Numbered from the stretch's first letter, positions 1 through 9,773 are shown. The stretch: 34,029 bases of DNA from Olsenella phocaeensis (GCF_900120385.1 NZ_LT635494.1:771076-805104), one strand, 5' to 3'. Translations and numbers: made by a program. The notes: generated from the sequence alone by a model not told the origin.

Positions 1-1
1 C

Positions 2-385
2 CGCCACGACGCCCGTCGCATGCGCGCGAGCCGCACGGGCAGGCCGGCCCACACGCGTGCGCGGCTGCTGGGAACGGAGGGCGGCATCTCTCTCGTGGCC
101 ATAGAACTCCTGACAGGCAGGCGTCACCAGATTCGAGTCCATCTCTCCCACCTGGGGTTCCCCTTGGTGGGAGACCCGCTCTACGGCAGCTGTCGCAGCC
201 GCCCCGCGACTCACCGGGGCAGGCGTGGCGCGCGCCGGGAGCACTCGCTTATGCTGCACGCCATCGAGGAGGAGCTCGACCATCCCGTGACGGGCGAGCA
301 CCTGCGCCTCTCGACCGCCTGGCCCGCCCGCTTCGAGGAGGCCTTCCCCAAGGGAGAGGACCTTTGGCTCCGCCGCCGCGGCTAG
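2..385 (+). CDS. RluA-family pseudouridine synthase, C-terminal part
   Basis: The reading frame is open from the first base, so the gene begins outside the window and only its 3' end is present. It contains the conserved C-terminal block of RluA/RluC/RluD-type 23S rRNA pseudouridine synthases: GRRHQIRVHLSHLGFPLVGD followed by PLYG. The catalytic HRLD region would lie upstream and is not visible. Enzymes of this family isomerise specific uridines in rRNA or tRNA. The tail LMLHA also fits the family. The last codons and the stop are duplicated 76 bp downstream as a 36-bp direct repeat. The family is clear; which member (RluA, C or D) cannot be decided from this fragment. Confidence 0.85.
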   Translation, partial: RHDARRMRASRTGRPAHTRARLLGTEGGISLVAIELLTGRRHQIRVHLSHLGFPLVGDPLYGSCRSRPATHRGRRGARREHSLMLHAIEEELDHPVTGEHLRLSTAWPARFEEAFPKGEDLWLRRRG

Positions 386-464
386 CACAGGGCCGAGGGG
401 CGGCCGTGCCACCTGTGCGGGGCGCCCAGGAGAGGACCTCTGGCTCCGCAGCCGCGGCTAGCAC
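353..464. repeat. 36-bp direct repeat copying the 3' end of the synthase gene
   Basis: Copy 1 is 353-388 and covers the last codons and the TAG stop of the pseudouridine synthase. Copy 2 is 429-464, offset by 76 bp, with two mismatches (364 against 440, and 374 against 450). The sequence between the copies is not duplicated. This looks like a local slippage or duplication event and is seen directly. Confidence 0.85.
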
Positions 465-610
465 CCTCGCGGACGCCTGCCTGCGGCCCGCGTGTCCACG
501 TGGTTCTCGCTTTGATGCATACTGGTGGGGCAGCCCTATGGGGCGCACGCCGGCGGGGGCCGGCTCAGGAGGGGACGCCGGTTCGTCCGGCGCACGCGAG
601 AGAGGTTCCT

Positions 611-2233
611 ATGGCCGGCAGCATGCGTGGCGTGTACACCAACCTTACCGAGATTCGTCGCAACGTGTTCCGCGAGGTGGCGAAGGTCTGCTACGCGATG
701 GGGGACGACCCCAGCAAGACCGACAGCGACATAGACGATGCCTTCGACGAGCTGCCGTTCAAGATCCTTCCCGGCGACGTCGCGACCTACCGCGAGAGCG
801 TCTTCCTCGAGCGCGCCATCATCGGCGAGCGCATCCGCCTCGCCATGGGTCTGCCCCTGCAGGGCGTCGAGCGGCCCGCGCGCATCTCGGACGGCTTCAA
901 GGAGGCCGAGACGGCCGACCTCGCCTACTACGAGCCGCCCCTGATCAACGTGATCAAGTTTGCCTGCAACTCCTGCAAGGACAACGTCTACGAGGTCACC
1001 AACGCCTGCCAGGGCTGCCTGGCACACCCCTGCCGCGAGATCTGCCCCAAGAACGCGATCTCGTTCGTGGACAAGAGGGCCTTCATCGACCAGGGCGCCT
1101 GCATCCACTGCGGCATGTGCGCCAAGACCTGCCCCTACCAGGCCATCCACCACCACGTCCGTCCCTGTGCCGCTGCCTGCGGCATGAACGCCATCGGCTC
1201 CGACGACCACGGTCGCGCCGACATCGACTACGAGAAGTGCGTGAGCTGCGGCCAGTGCCTGGTCAACTGCCCCTTCGGCGCAATCGCCGACAAGAGCCAG
1301 ATCGCCCAGGTCATCTGGGCCATCCACTCGGGACAGGAGGTCATCGCTGCCGTCGCCCCCTCGTTCGTGGGCCAGTTCGGCGGCAAGGGCAACGTGGGCA
1401 AGCTGCGCGAGGCCTTCAAGCTCCTGGGCTTCTCGGGCGTCGAGGAGGTCGCGCTGGGCGCCGACCTCTGCGCCATGCAGGAGGCGGAGGACTTCCTCGA
1501 GGAGGTGCCCGACAAGCTGCCCTTCATGGGTACGAGCTGCTGTCCCGCCTGGTCGGTCATGGCCAAGCGCGAGTTCCCGGAGCACGCCAACTGCGTGAGC
1601 ATGGCCCTCACGCCCATGACGCTCACCGCCCGCATGATTCGCGCGCAGCATCCCAACGCGAAGATAGTCTTCGTCGGACCCTGCGCCGCCAAGAAGCTCG
1701 AGGCCATGCGCAGGAGCGTGCGCAGCGAGGTCGACTTCGTCCTCACCTTCGAGGAGATGGCGGGCATGATGGACGCTCGCGACATCGACTACCTGAGCCT
1801 CGAGGACGACAACAAGAGCGACTTCGACGTGGCCAGCACCGACGGACGAAACTTCGCCGTCGCGGGTGGCGTGGCCAACGCGGTGGTCAACGCCATCCAC
1901 CGTCGTTACCCCGACCGTGTGGTCAACGTGGTCAACGCCGAGGGGCTGGACGAGTGCCGCAAGATGATGAAGGACGCCGTGAAGGGCAAGTATCCGGGGT
2001 ACCTCATCGAGGGCATGGCCTGTCCCGGCGGTTGCGTGGCGGGCGCCGGCACGCTCGTCGCCATCAACAAGTCGACGGCGGCGGTCAAGCGCTACGCCAA
2101 GAAGTCCCCGCACCTCAACGCGACGGAGAACTCCTACCGCATGCTCCTTCCCATGCTCGAGAAGGGCTTCACCAAGGAAGACGAGGACCTGGAGGTCGCG
2201 GAGAGCCGCGAGGCGCAGGAGCCCAAGCGCTAG
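611..2233 (+). CDS. monomeric [FeFe] hydrogenase, group B type
   Basis: 540-aa cytoplasmic protein that should catalyse reversible proton reduction to H2 with ferredoxin as electron partner. H-cluster motifs: L1 TSCCPAW at 308-314 (C310 the likely proton-relay Cys, C311 a ligand), L2 GPCAAKK at 356-362 (C358), L3 MACPGGC at 469-475 (C471 and C475). The GPCAAKK form of L2, where classical group A enzymes have MPC, and the AGAG after L3 point to group B. Upstream are many Fe-S cysteines: 119/122, 133/136/141/145, a ferredoxin cluster 164/167/170/174 with 186/190, and 210/213/216/220. ATG 611 was chosen over the longer open frame because an AGAGAGG Shine-Dalgarno precedes it and homology starts near it. 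No maturase (HydE/F/G), HydB/C or sensory partner is nearby, so it is probably a monocistronic enzyme ended by the hairpin at 2290-2343. Confidence 0.92.
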   Translation: MAGSMRGVYTNLTEIRRNVFREVAKVCYAMGDDPSKTDSDIDDAFDELPFKILPGDVATYRESVFLERAIIGERIRLAMGLPLQGVERPARISDGFKEAETADLAYYEPPLINVIKFACNSCKDNVYEVTNACQGCLAHPCREICPKNAISFVDKRAFIDQGACIHCGMCAKTCPYQAIHHHVRPCAAACGMNAIGSDDHGRADIDYEKCVSCGQCLVNCPFGAIADKSQIAQVIWAIHSGQEVIAAVAPSFVGQFGGKGNVGKLREAFKLLGFSGVEEVALGADLCAMQEAEDFLEEVPDKLPFMGTSCCPAWSVMAKREFPEHANCVSMALTPMTLTARMIRAQHPNAKIVFVGPCAAKKLEAMRRSVRSEVDFVLTFEEMAGMMDARDIDYLSLEDDNKSDFDVASTDGRNFAVAGGVANAVVNAIHRRYPDRVVNVVNAEGLDECRKMMKDAVKGKYPGYLIEGMACPGGCVAGAGTLVAINKSTAAVKRYAKKSPHLNATENSYRMLLPMLEKGFTKEDEDLEVAESREAQEPKR

Positions 2234-2260
2234 GGGTCGTCATCTGCGGCCGCCCGGTTC

Positions 2261-2294
2261 GAGCGCCAGAAGAAAGGGAGCGCCAGAAGAAAGG
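2261..2294. repeat. perfect 17-bp tandem duplication
   Basis: Units 2261-2277 and 2278-2294 are identical and directly adjacent, just before the terminator stem. The second copy supplies the outer AAAGG of that stem. Confidence 0.9.
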
Positions 2295-2343
2295 GAGAGG
2301 ATCGCGCAGACCAATCGTGGAATGCGCGGTCCTCTCGCCTTTT
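2290..2343 (+). terminator. intrinsic terminator after the hydrogenase gene
   Basis: Arms 2295-2308 and 2323-2336 form a 14-bp stem with one G-U wobble around a 14-nt loop. The stem continues past a one-base bulge as AAAGG/CCTTT and ends in CCTTTTCCC. It ends the hydrogenase transcript and may also act on the opposite strand. Confidence 0.8.
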
Positions 2344-2451
2344 CCCAGGTCAGGCGAGAATGACGCGCAGTCCGTTGCTGTTCTGCGCATCCAGCCCGCA
2401 GGCTTCCCCCGCAGTCGTCCTTGGGGTCTTTCGACCGCTGCGGTCGCGCAC

Positions 2452-2488
2452 AAGAAAAGACCGCGCTGCCAGCTTGGCAGACGCGGTC
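2452..2488 (-). terminator. intrinsic terminator after the 102-aa gene
   Basis: On the minus strand, GACCGCG and CTGCCA pair with TGGCAG and CGCGGTC (2459-2488), with one bulged base and a 3-nt loop. CTTTTCTTG follows, a U-rich tail. It lies 33 bp past the stop codon of the minus-strand gene. Confidence 0.8.
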
Positions 2489-2520
2489 CGATGCGTGCTA
2501 TCGCGAACGAGGGGAGGGGC

Positions 2521-2829
2521 CTAGGGCTCCTTGACGCCCTTCACCGAGGCATAGAACTTGGCGGAGTCGAAGACGTCCTTGATGGTCTTGCCATGCATGA
2601 ACGGAAGGGAGAGGAACTCGTCGACGGTCGGCACGAGGTCGCTGCAGTCGACGAAGTGGTTCTTGGAGTTGCGCCGGCTGGTGTCCTGCGCGCGCCACGC
2701 CTCGAAGTTGACGTCTGTGAGGTAGTAGACGTCGTTGTCGACCTTCATGTATACGGAGTGGTTGCTGTGCAGGTAATCGGCCAGCTCGTCGTAATTTATC
2801 TCGAGCTCCTCAGCTGCCTTCTTGCCCAT
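2521..2829 (-). CDS. small protein of unknown function, 102 aa
   Basis: I do not recognise this family. The start at 2829 is supported by AAAGGAT nine bases upstream; the open frame extends further 5' but without homology-like composition. The product begins MGKKAAEELEINYDELADYL and is acidic and soluble, with no signal peptide or membrane segment. The text YDELADYLHSN, VYYLTDVNFEAWR and TVDEFLSLPFMHGKTIKDVF suggests a compact alpha/beta fold. It has its own terminator (2452-2488) and is probably transcribed alone. No pathway can be assigned from context, since the hydrogenase is convergent and the phosphatase lies 258 bp upstream on the same strand. That gap holds an inverted repeat TTAGGC-N7-GCCTAG near 2921-2938 and no other visible gene. 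Confidence 0.75.
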   Translation of the reverse strand: MGKKAAEELEINYDELADYLHSNHSVYMKVDNDVYYLTDVNFEAWRAQDTSRRNSKNHFVDCSDLVPTVDEFLSLPFMHGKTIKDVFDSAKFYASVKGVKEP

Positions 2830-3087
2830 ATCGCATCCTTTCTCGAAGGAATACTGCCAACGGTGCTGCTGAAAAAATAGTACCGCCCCGCGGCCGCTCC
2901 CATTCGCCGGTTCGCGATGCTTTAGGCAAACGTGGCCTAGGGACGTGCGGGTGGGGGAGGCTTGACCCGTCACCGGCACGAGGCCGTAATGGTGCGGGGT
3001 TGCCGTCGGCGTAAGGCCTCTGGTCGGTCCTGCATCGAGCCTGGTGTCGTCTCCACCCCTCTGCCGAGGGGCGACGCCTCCTCGGCG

Positions 3088-3738
3088 TCAGAACAGGATG
3101 GCCTCGGCAAGCTCCTCGGTCGTGCCCACGATCGTGGTGGCGCCCTGGGCGCGCAGCCAGCCCACGTCCCTGAAGCCCCAGCTCACGGCGATGCAGTCGA
3201 CGCCCGCGTTCCTTGCCGTCTGGAGGTCCACCTCGGAGTCGCCCACGTACACCACCCGCTCCGGCCGGCATCCCAGCTGGGACGTGACGGCGAGGAGGGA
3301 GTCCGGCGCGGGCTTGCGCCTCACGTCGGGCCGCTCGCCCACGACTGCGTCGAAGAGTCCCCCGAAGTAGGTCGCCACCAGGTCCTGGACGGCGGAGTCG
3401 GGCTTGTTGGACACGACGGCCCTCAGCACCCCCTCGCCCGAGAGCACGCGCAGCAGCTCCTTGACCTGTGGGTAGGGGGCGGTCCGCTCGGCGTTGTGGC
3501 GGGCGTAGTGAGCCCGGAAGGTCGCGAGGGCACGCGCCTCCTGAGGCACGGGCGTGCCCTCGGGGACGCTCAGGTGGATGAGCCGGGCCACGCCGTTTCC
3601 CAGGAAGGACCTCACGTCGTCCTTGGAGCGGCCGGGCAGCCCCTCGGAGGAGAGGGCATGGTTGACCGAGGCGTGCAAGTCGTCAAGGGTGTCAAGTAGA
3701 GTCCCGTCCAGGTCGAAGATGGCCGCCTCGTATGCCAT
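3088..3738 (-). CDS. HAD-superfamily hydrolase, phosphoglycolate phosphatase-like
   Basis: 216-aa cytoplasmic phosphatase. HAD motif I DLDGTLLDT lies near residue 10, with the nucleophile and acid/base aspartates. Motif II is the VVSNK serine, and the motif III lysine is in RKPAP. Motif IV is VVYVGDSEVDLQTA. A C1-type helical cap lies between motifs I and II. Length and motif set match Gph/PGMB-like enzymes, which hydrolyse 2-phosphoglycolate or related small phosphates; the real substrate cannot be read from sequence. The start at 3738 has GGAGGAAGG upstream. It is separated from the ABC operon upstream by the hairpin at 3837-3879, and two GC hairpins (3056-3071 and 3073-3089) overlap its 3' end. 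It is probably a housekeeping single gene. Confidence 0.88.
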   Translation of the reverse strand: MAYEAAIFDLDGTLLDTLDDLHASVNHALSSEGLPGRSKDDVRSFLGNGVARLIHLSVPEGTPVPQEARALATFRAHYARHNAERTAPYPQVKELLRVLSGEGVLRAVVSNKPDSAVQDLVATYFGGLFDAVVGERPDVRRKPAPDSLLAVTSQLGCRPERVVYVGDSEVDLQTARNAGVDCIAVSWGFRDVGWLRAQGATTIVGTTEELAEAILF

Positions 3739-3836
3739 GTCCCTGCCTTCCTCCGCGTCCCGCGGTTTCTCCTACCGCCCTGAGTATAGGCTCCCGACGT
3801 GGGGCAGGAGCCCACCGCCAGGTCCCGCCACAAGGC

Positions 3837-3879
3837 GAGGCCCCCGCGTCTCCGGCAGGGCGCCGGTCGCGGGGGCCTC
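3837..3879 (-). terminator. long GC hairpin between the ABC operon and the phosphatase
   Basis: Arms 3837-3848 and 3868-3879 are a perfect 12-bp inverted repeat. A second 5-bp inner helix is formed by 3852-3856 and 3862-3866. There is no U tract on either strand, so it would be a GC-only, actinobacterial-style terminator or a transcript-stabilising end for the macB-like gene. Hairpin seen, role inferred. Confidence 0.55.
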
Positions 3880-3927
3880 CAAGGGGTGCTCGCGGGCGAG
3901 AGGGGCGGTTCGCCCTCGCTGCGATTC

Positions 3928-5156
3928 CTACTGGAAGTGCAGGGACTCCACCGGGTCCAGGCGTGCGGCGTGACGGGCGGGATAGAAGCCGAAGAGGATG
4001 CCGATGGCGACGCAGATGCTCGTCGCCAGGGTGACGGCGGTGGGTTCTATGACGGGCGTGATGCCGCCGGAGCCCCCCATGCCGCTCATGATGCCCGCTC
4101 CTGCCGCCTTGGCCAGCCCGAAGGCGCCGGCATAGCCCAAGACGATGCCGATGACGCCGCCAGCGAGGCAGAGGCAGATCGACTCGAGCAGGAATTGCTT
4201 GGTAATGTCGGACCTCTTTGCGCCCAGCGCCTTTCGCAGGCCTATCTCGCGGATGCGCTCGGTGACGTTGGTGAGCATCATGTTCATGATGCCTATGCCG
4301 CCCACGACGAGGGAGATGCTCGCGACGGTCGTCATGAGCAGCTGGAAGGCGAGCATGGTCGAGTTGAGCTGGTCTGCGATCTGCTTCATCGAATAGACCA
4401 TGATGCCGCCGCCCGTCCCCCCCTCGGAGCTCGCGTCCTGTTGGACGTGGTAGTGGGCCTCGAGTGTGGATTTGGTCGACTTCACGAGCTGGTCCACGTC
4501 CACGCCGTCGCGGGCAAACGCTACGATCTGGTCGACGGTCTGGCTTCCGGTGATGCGGGCGCAGCAGGTGGTGCGGGGGACGTACACCGTGATGCCGTTG
4601 CCCGTCGCCGCCCCCGTGGCGGGCAACACGCCGATGACGGTGTAGTCGTCGTTGCCCAGGCGGACCGTCCTTCCCACCGCCTCCGCGTCGGCGTCGCCGA
4701 AGAGGAGGCCCACGGCGTTCTGGTCTATGACGACGACGGTCGACATCCTGTCCAGGTCATCGGACGAGACGAGCCTGCCCGAGCTGGCATGTCTGCTCTG
4801 AGCCTGGAAGAACTCGGGGCTGACGCCCATCACCTGGGCGTTGGTCTGCTTTTTCTGTGTGGTGACGTCCGCCGATCCGTACGAGATGCCCGTGACGAAC
4901 TCGTAGTCGGGAAGCGCCTGGGCGATGTAGCCAACGTCCTGCTGGGTGATGGGGTCACCCGTGTAGACGGAGATGTACACTGCCTTGGCCTGCGTCAGCC
5001 CCAAGCTGCTCACCAGTGCCTTCTTGATGCCGCCAATCAGCGCGGTCATGGCGATGACGGCGCTGATTCCTATGACGATGCCCAACACGGTGAGAAGCGA
5101 GCGGCCCCGGTTGGCGTCGAGCGCCTCCCAGGTCTCGCTGGCAAGGTCGCGTGCCC

Positions 5157-5160
<4 letters not shown>
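3928..5160 (-). CDS. MacB-like ABC transporter permease
   Basis: 410-aa inner-membrane permease with the MacB/FtsX (type VII ABC) layout. One N-terminal membrane helix (about 20-43, [17 protein letters not shown]) is followed by a large extracytoplasmic MacB_PCD-type domain and three C-terminal helices. The typical [20 protein letters not shown] and [10 protein letters not shown] segment comes after the second helix. Translation starts at GTG 5160, overlapping the stop of the ATPase gene by 4 bp (GTGA), which indicates translational coupling. With the ATPase (5157-5888) and the membrane fusion protein (5897-7360) it forms a tripartite-like exporter. In bacteria with a single membrane such systems export peptides, lipids or toxic compounds; the substrate here is unknown. 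ESLHF at the C-terminus is typical of the family. Confidence 0.92.
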
Positions 5161-5888
<728 letters not shown>

Positions 5889-5896
5889 CGTTGCCC

Positions 5897-7360
5897 CTAG
5901 TACATGATGCCGGCGCCGGCCATGGCTCCGGAGTCCTCGTCGGAGCTTCCGCCGCTCGTGCCCAGGAGGACGAGCTCGCCCTCCTTGAGGCCCTCCACCA
6001 CGGCGTCGCTGGAGTTCTGTGCGACGACCTTGACCTCGCGCTTCTCGCTCGACGCGATGCTGGAGCCGTCGTCCGAGAGCTTGACGACCTCGACCGTGCA
6101 CGTCTCCCCCTCCCCGGGGGTGAGGGCGGTCGCCGGGACAGTCAGGGCGTTGGGGATGCTCTGGGTGGTTATGGTGGCGTTTGCCGTCATGCCTGGCTTG
6201 AGGCTCGGGTCGGGGCTGGGGATGAGCACCTCCACCGAATAGGTGACCACGCCGTAGCCGCTCCCGCCGCTGTCACCGCTTCCGGTCGAGACGGTGGCGA
6301 TGCGGGTGACCTCGCCCTCCATGTTGAGCTCGGGGAGGGCCGAGAAGCTCACGCTCGCCTTCTGGCCGACGGCGAGCTTCGAGATGTCGACCTCGTTGAC
6401 CTGGGCGGTGACCGTCATCTGGGAGACGTCGGCAATTTGCACCAAAGGACCGGAGCCAGCCTGCCCGGTGCCACCGGCGGCCCCTCCCGCAGAGGCGCCT
6501 GCCACCGCGTTGACCGCCACTACGCTGCCGGAGCAGGGAGCCTTGACCGTCCGCTTGGACGTGTTGGCCACGGCCTCGTTGTAGGCGTCGTTCGCGCCCT
6601 CGAGCGAGATGCGTGCGCCCTCGAGGCTGGACTGGGCGCTCTCGACCTCGGCGTACACCTGGTCGGGATGGGTCATGCCCTTCTGGGTCTCGGCGTCCGG
6701 GGCGCTGTTCCATGCGTCAAGCGCCTTGTTGTAGGAGTCCCAGGCGTTGTCGAGGGTGGTCTGGGCGCTGTTGACGCCGTTCTGGGCGCTTCTCACCTGC
6801 TGCGACGCCTCGCGCACTGCCTTGTCGAGGGAGTCGTTCTTGAGGGTGAAGAGCACGTCGCCCTCGCTCACCACCGAGCCCTCCTTCACCTGCACGTCCT
6901 CTATGATGCCGTCGACCTCGGGGGTGACGATGGTGGACGAGAGGGGCTGCGCCTTGCCCGAGGCGCTCACCGTGCTCGAGAAGTCCTGCTTTGTGACGGG
7001 TGCCGTTATGGGGGTCGCCTGCTGTGCCCCCTGCGCCGCGAGCTGCCTGGAGATGGCGATGCCGCCTGCGATGACGGCAACGATGCCTACGGCGACGCCC
7101 ACCTTGATGAGGCGCTTGCGCCTGCGCTTGGCACGACGCTCCTTGGCCTTCTGCATGGCGAGGGCGGTCTGGCGCTCGAGCTCCGCGTCGACGTCGCCGT
7201 CATCGGTTCCTGCGGCACCGATGACCGGAGGGATGTCCGGGAGGTCCATCCGGGTGGTCTGCCCGAGATGGGCGGCGGGCTGCCGCGCATCCTCTCCCAG
7301 GGGGCTCTTGGGAGCTCCGGGCCGGCTGGTGTTCGAGTCGGTGGAATCGTCTAGAGGCAT
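5897..7360 (-). CDS. MacA/HlyD-family membrane fusion (adaptor) protein
   Basis: 487-aa adaptor for the MacB-like exporter. Residues 1-85 form a charged, probably cytoplasmic tail ending in an Arg/Lys-rich stretch (RRAKRRRKR). A single membrane helix follows at about 86-104. Then come a biotinyl-lipoyl-like half ([20 protein letters not shown]), a helical hairpin region (about 185-285), the second lipoyl half with a Gly/Ala-rich insertion ([15 protein letters not shown]) and a beta-barrel domain ([15 protein letters not shown]). ATG 7360 with GGAG seven bases upstream is preferred over the earlier in-frame ATG at 7417. It is the first gene of the operon. The long cytoplasmic N-tail is unusual for this family. 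Confidence 0.88.
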   Translation of the reverse strand: MPLDDSTDSNTSRPGAPKSPLGEDARQPAAHLGQTTRMDLPDIPPVIGAAGTDDGDVDAELERQTALAMQKAKERRAKRRRKRLIKVGVAVGIVAVIAGGIAISRQLAAQGAQQATPITAPVTKQDFSSTVSASGKAQPLSSTIVTPEVDGIIEDVQVKEGSVVSEGDVLFTLKNDSLDKAVREASQQVRSAQNGVNSAQTTLDNAWDSYNKALDAWNSAPDAETQKGMTHPDQVYAEVESAQSSLEGARISLEGANDAYNEAVANTSKRTVKAPCSGSVVAVNAVAGASAGGAAGGTGQAGSGPLVQIADVSQMTVTAQVNEVDISKLAVGQKASVSFSALPELNMEGEVTRIATVSTGSGDSGGSGYGVVTYSVEVLIPSPDPSLKPGMTANATITTQSIPNALTVPATALTPGEGETCTVEVVKLSDDGSSIASSEKREVKVVAQNSSDAVVEGLKEGELVLLGTSGGSSDEDSGAMAGAGIMY

Positions 7361-7913
7361 CTTTGCTCCATTCCGCACAGGACGCCGCAAGGCGTCACGC
7401 GTTGCATGTGCTCGCACGGATCATGGGTGGTAATTAAATCAGAAATCTACCTGACCCCCCGGCCCGTGGCAACGACCTGGGAAGAGAAATAAGCAAAGCT
7501 TAAGACTGTCTTTCTCCCTTGCGTCGCGAGGGCGCATTGCCATGGCAACAAGGTGGTCAAGTGATGAGAGTTACCATAACCTGATTTTTTGGCTGGCACG
7601 CAGGCAAAAGGTCGCAAGACCCGCACCGCACTCACGGATCGCGGGCACGTTCAGTGCCGGCATCGACGAGAGGATCGACTCGTTCGTCTACTACCTCCGC
7701 TGAGCCGGTGGGCTCGCATCGCTGCTTCGTTCATGACACGCGCGCTCCGCCGCCTGCGTGCGGGCGTGGTGGCGCATCGGGCAACTAGCGGCCACGGTGT
7801 GGCCCGATGCTGCTAGACTGGCGTGTTGCGCGCGTCGGCGCCGTCTACGCCGGGACGCCGTCATCTGTAGGTCCGCCCGCAACGGCACGGGGCGGAAGAG
7901 GCGAGAGGAACCC
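7361..7913. other. 553-bp divergent intergenic region between the exporter operon and aspS
   Basis: No convincing gene is seen. It holds the 5' regions of both flanking units. Visible elements are a hairpin GACGCC-GCAA-GGCGTC at 7381-7396 in the leader of the exporter operon, and an AT-rich patch around 7430-7505 with a perfect inverted repeat TAAGC-N3-GCTTA at 7490-7502, a candidate operator. There is also a T6 run at 7584-7589, a GGTC-GCAA-GACC hairpin near 7610-7621 and a GGCAC-N5-GTGCC hairpin near 7643-7657. An open stretch ending in a TGA near 7703 reads like a protein tail but has no start. Confidence 0.5.
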
Positions 7914-9689
7914 ATGGACTCACACAGCATGCACACCCACACCTGCGGGGAGCTCCGCACCTCGGACATCGGCCACGAGGTTACCCTCACGGGCTGGGTC
8001 TGGCACCGTCGCGACCACGGCGGCATGGTCTTCGTCGACCTGCGCGACCGCGAGGGCCTGACGCAGGTCTCGTTCGACCCCGACCACGCGGGCGGCGATG
8101 CCTTCCACGTGGCGGAGGCCATCCGTCCCGAGTGGCCCATCAAGGTCCAGGGTGTCGTGCGCGAGCGTCCCGAGGCGAACGAGAAGGTGGCGACCGGCCA
8201 GATCGAGGTCCTGGCCGCGAGCGTCGAGGTTCTCAACCGCTCCAAGACCCCCGCCTTCCAGATCGAGGACCAGCTCGACATCTCCGAGGACATCCGCCTG
8301 CGCTACCGCTACCTCGACCTGCGCCGCCCCAGCATGATGGGCAGGCTGCGCCTGCGCTCCGACTTCACCTTCGCCCTGCGCGAGGCCCTGCACGGCCGCG
8401 AGTTCATGGAGGTCGAGACCCCCGCGCTCTTCAAGTCGACCCCCGAGGGGGCCCGCGACTTCCTGGTGCCCAGCCGCACCCAGCCGGGTCACTTCTACGC
8501 CCTGCCGCAGTCCCCGCAGCTCCTGAAGCAGCTGCTCATGGTGGGTGGCGTCGAGCGCTACTACCAGGTCGCCAAGTGCTTCCGTGACGAGGACCTGCGC
8601 GCCGACCGCCAGCCCGAGTTCACGCAGGTGGACATCGAGATGAGCTTCGTCGAGCAGGACGACGTCATGGACGAGCTCGAGGAGGTCCTGGCCGACGCCT
8701 TCTCCAAGGTTGGCGTCGAGATGCAGCTTCCCCTGCGGCGCATCGGCTACTGGGACGCCATGGACCGCTATGGCAGCGACAAGCCCGACACTCGCATCGG
8801 GATGGAGATCCACGACGTGAGCGAGGTATTCTCTGCCTCGAAGTTCAAGCTCTTCGCGAGTGCCGCCGCCGACCCCAAGGCCCATGTCAAGGCCATCTGC
8901 GCCAAGGGTGCGGGCAGCTGGGCACGCTCCAAGATCGACCGCCTCTCCGAGGTCGCGGCGGGCTTCGGCGCCAAGGGCCTGGCCTACCTCGCCTTCCATG
9001 AGGACGGCAGCCTGAAGAGCCCCATCGCCAAGTTTCTCTCGGAGGAGGAGGTCCAGGGTGTGCGCGCCGAGCTCTCCGTCGAGCCGGGCGACCTCGTGCT
9101 CTTCGCGGTGGGCAACCGCCTCGAGTGCGACCAGATCCTGGGCGGCATGCGCAACCACATGGCAGATGCCCTCGAGCTTCCCCGCGAGGGGCACGACTTC
9201 CTCTGGGTCGTCGACTTCCCCCTCTTCCACTGGGACGAGGAGCGCAACGCCTTCGCGGCGGAGCACCAACCCTTCACCCAGCCAATCGAGGACCAGCTCG
9301 GCCTGCTTGCGAGCGAGGACCGCGACGAGGTCCTCTCCATCGGCTCGCACACCTACGACTTCGTCATGGACGGCTTCGAGGCGGGCGGCGGCGGCATGCG
9401 CATCCACGACGCCGAGCTGCAGATGCGGATCCTGCGCCTGCTGGGCTTCGATGACGAGCGCGCCAAGGAGCAGTTCGGCTTCCTGATGGAGGCCCTCGAG
9501 TTTGGCGCGCCCCCCATGGGCGGCTTCGCTCTGGGCCTCGACCGCGTCTGCATGCTGCTGGCCGGCTCCGACTCCATCCGCGACGTCATGGCCTTTCCCA
9601 AGACCACCTCGGGCTCCGACCTCATGAGCGACGCGCCCGGCGAGGTCAGCGACCGCCAGCTCAAGGAGGTCTCGCTGAGGCTCCTCTAG
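7914..9689 (+). CDS. aspS: aspartyl-tRNA synthetase
   Basis: 591-aa class II aminoacyl-tRNA synthetase charging tRNA-Asp. The N-terminal OB-fold anticodon-binding domain (GWVWHRRDHGGMVFVDLRDR) precedes motif 1. Motif 2 is FRDEDLRADRQPEFTQ and motif 3 is GLDRVCMLLAGSDSIRDV. The bacterial GAD insertion domain lies in the middle. Length matches bacterial AspRS. ATG 7914 was chosen because AGAGGAA lies just upstream and homology starts there. Whether it is discriminating or also charges Asn cannot be settled here, since gatCAB is not in view. A terminator-like hairpin follows at 9744-9773. Confidence 0.97.
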   Translation: MDSHSMHTHTCGELRTSDIGHEVTLTGWVWHRRDHGGMVFVDLRDREGLTQVSFDPDHAGGDAFHVAEAIRPEWPIKVQGVVRERPEANEKVATGQIEVLAASVEVLNRSKTPAFQIEDQLDISEDIRLRYRYLDLRRPSMMGRLRLRSDFTFALREALHGREFMEVETPALFKSTPEGARDFLVPSRTQPGHFYALPQSPQLLKQLLMVGGVERYYQVAKCFRDEDLRADRQPEFTQVDIEMSFVEQDDVMDELEEVLADAFSKVGVEMQLPLRRIGYWDAMDRYGSDKPDTRIGMEIHDVSEVFSASKFKLFASAAADPKAHVKAICAKGAGSWARSKIDRLSEVAAGFGAKGLAYLAFHEDGSLKSPIAKFLSEEEVQGVRAELSVEPGDLVLFAVGNRLECDQILGGMRNHMADALELPREGHDFLWVVDFPLFHWDEERNAFAAEHQPFTQPIEDQLGLLASEDRDEVLSIGSHTYDFVMDGFEAGGGGMRIHDAELQMRILRLLGFDDERAKEQFGFLMEALEFGAPPMGGFALGLDRVCMLLAGSDSIRDVMAFPKTTSGSDLMSDAPGEVSDRQLKEVSLRLL

Positions 9690-9743
9690 CCCTGCTCTCC
9701 GGGGTGGCGAGAGTCGCGTCAGCCCTTGTCATTCTGTGTCTTC

Positions 9744-9773
9744 GGGGCGGGTGGGCCATCCATCCGCCCCTTT
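9744..9773 (+). terminator. intrinsic terminator after aspS
   Basis: Arms 9744-9754 and 9760-9770 pair over 11 bp with one G-U wobble and a 5-nt loop, followed by TTTGCT. It sits 55 bp after the aspS stop and 17 bp before the crcB start. No fluoride-riboswitch consensus was recognised between the two genes. Confidence 0.65.

Noticed and set aside
364-2880. Long plus-strand frame overlapping the hydrogenase in another phase
   Set aside because: Arg/Gly-rich translation typical of out-of-frame reading; the hydrogenase frame carries all H-cluster motifs.
2920-2939. Inverted repeat TTAGGC-N7-GCCTAG upstream of the 102-aa gene as another metal box
   Set aside because: Arms and spacing differ from the GTTAGC-N4-GCTAAC set, so it was not counted.
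7589-7816. Small open frame, and a protein-like tail ending near 7703, upstream of aspS
   Set aside because: No start codon with a ribosome site in the protein-like frame and no recognisable homology; at best a decayed remnant.
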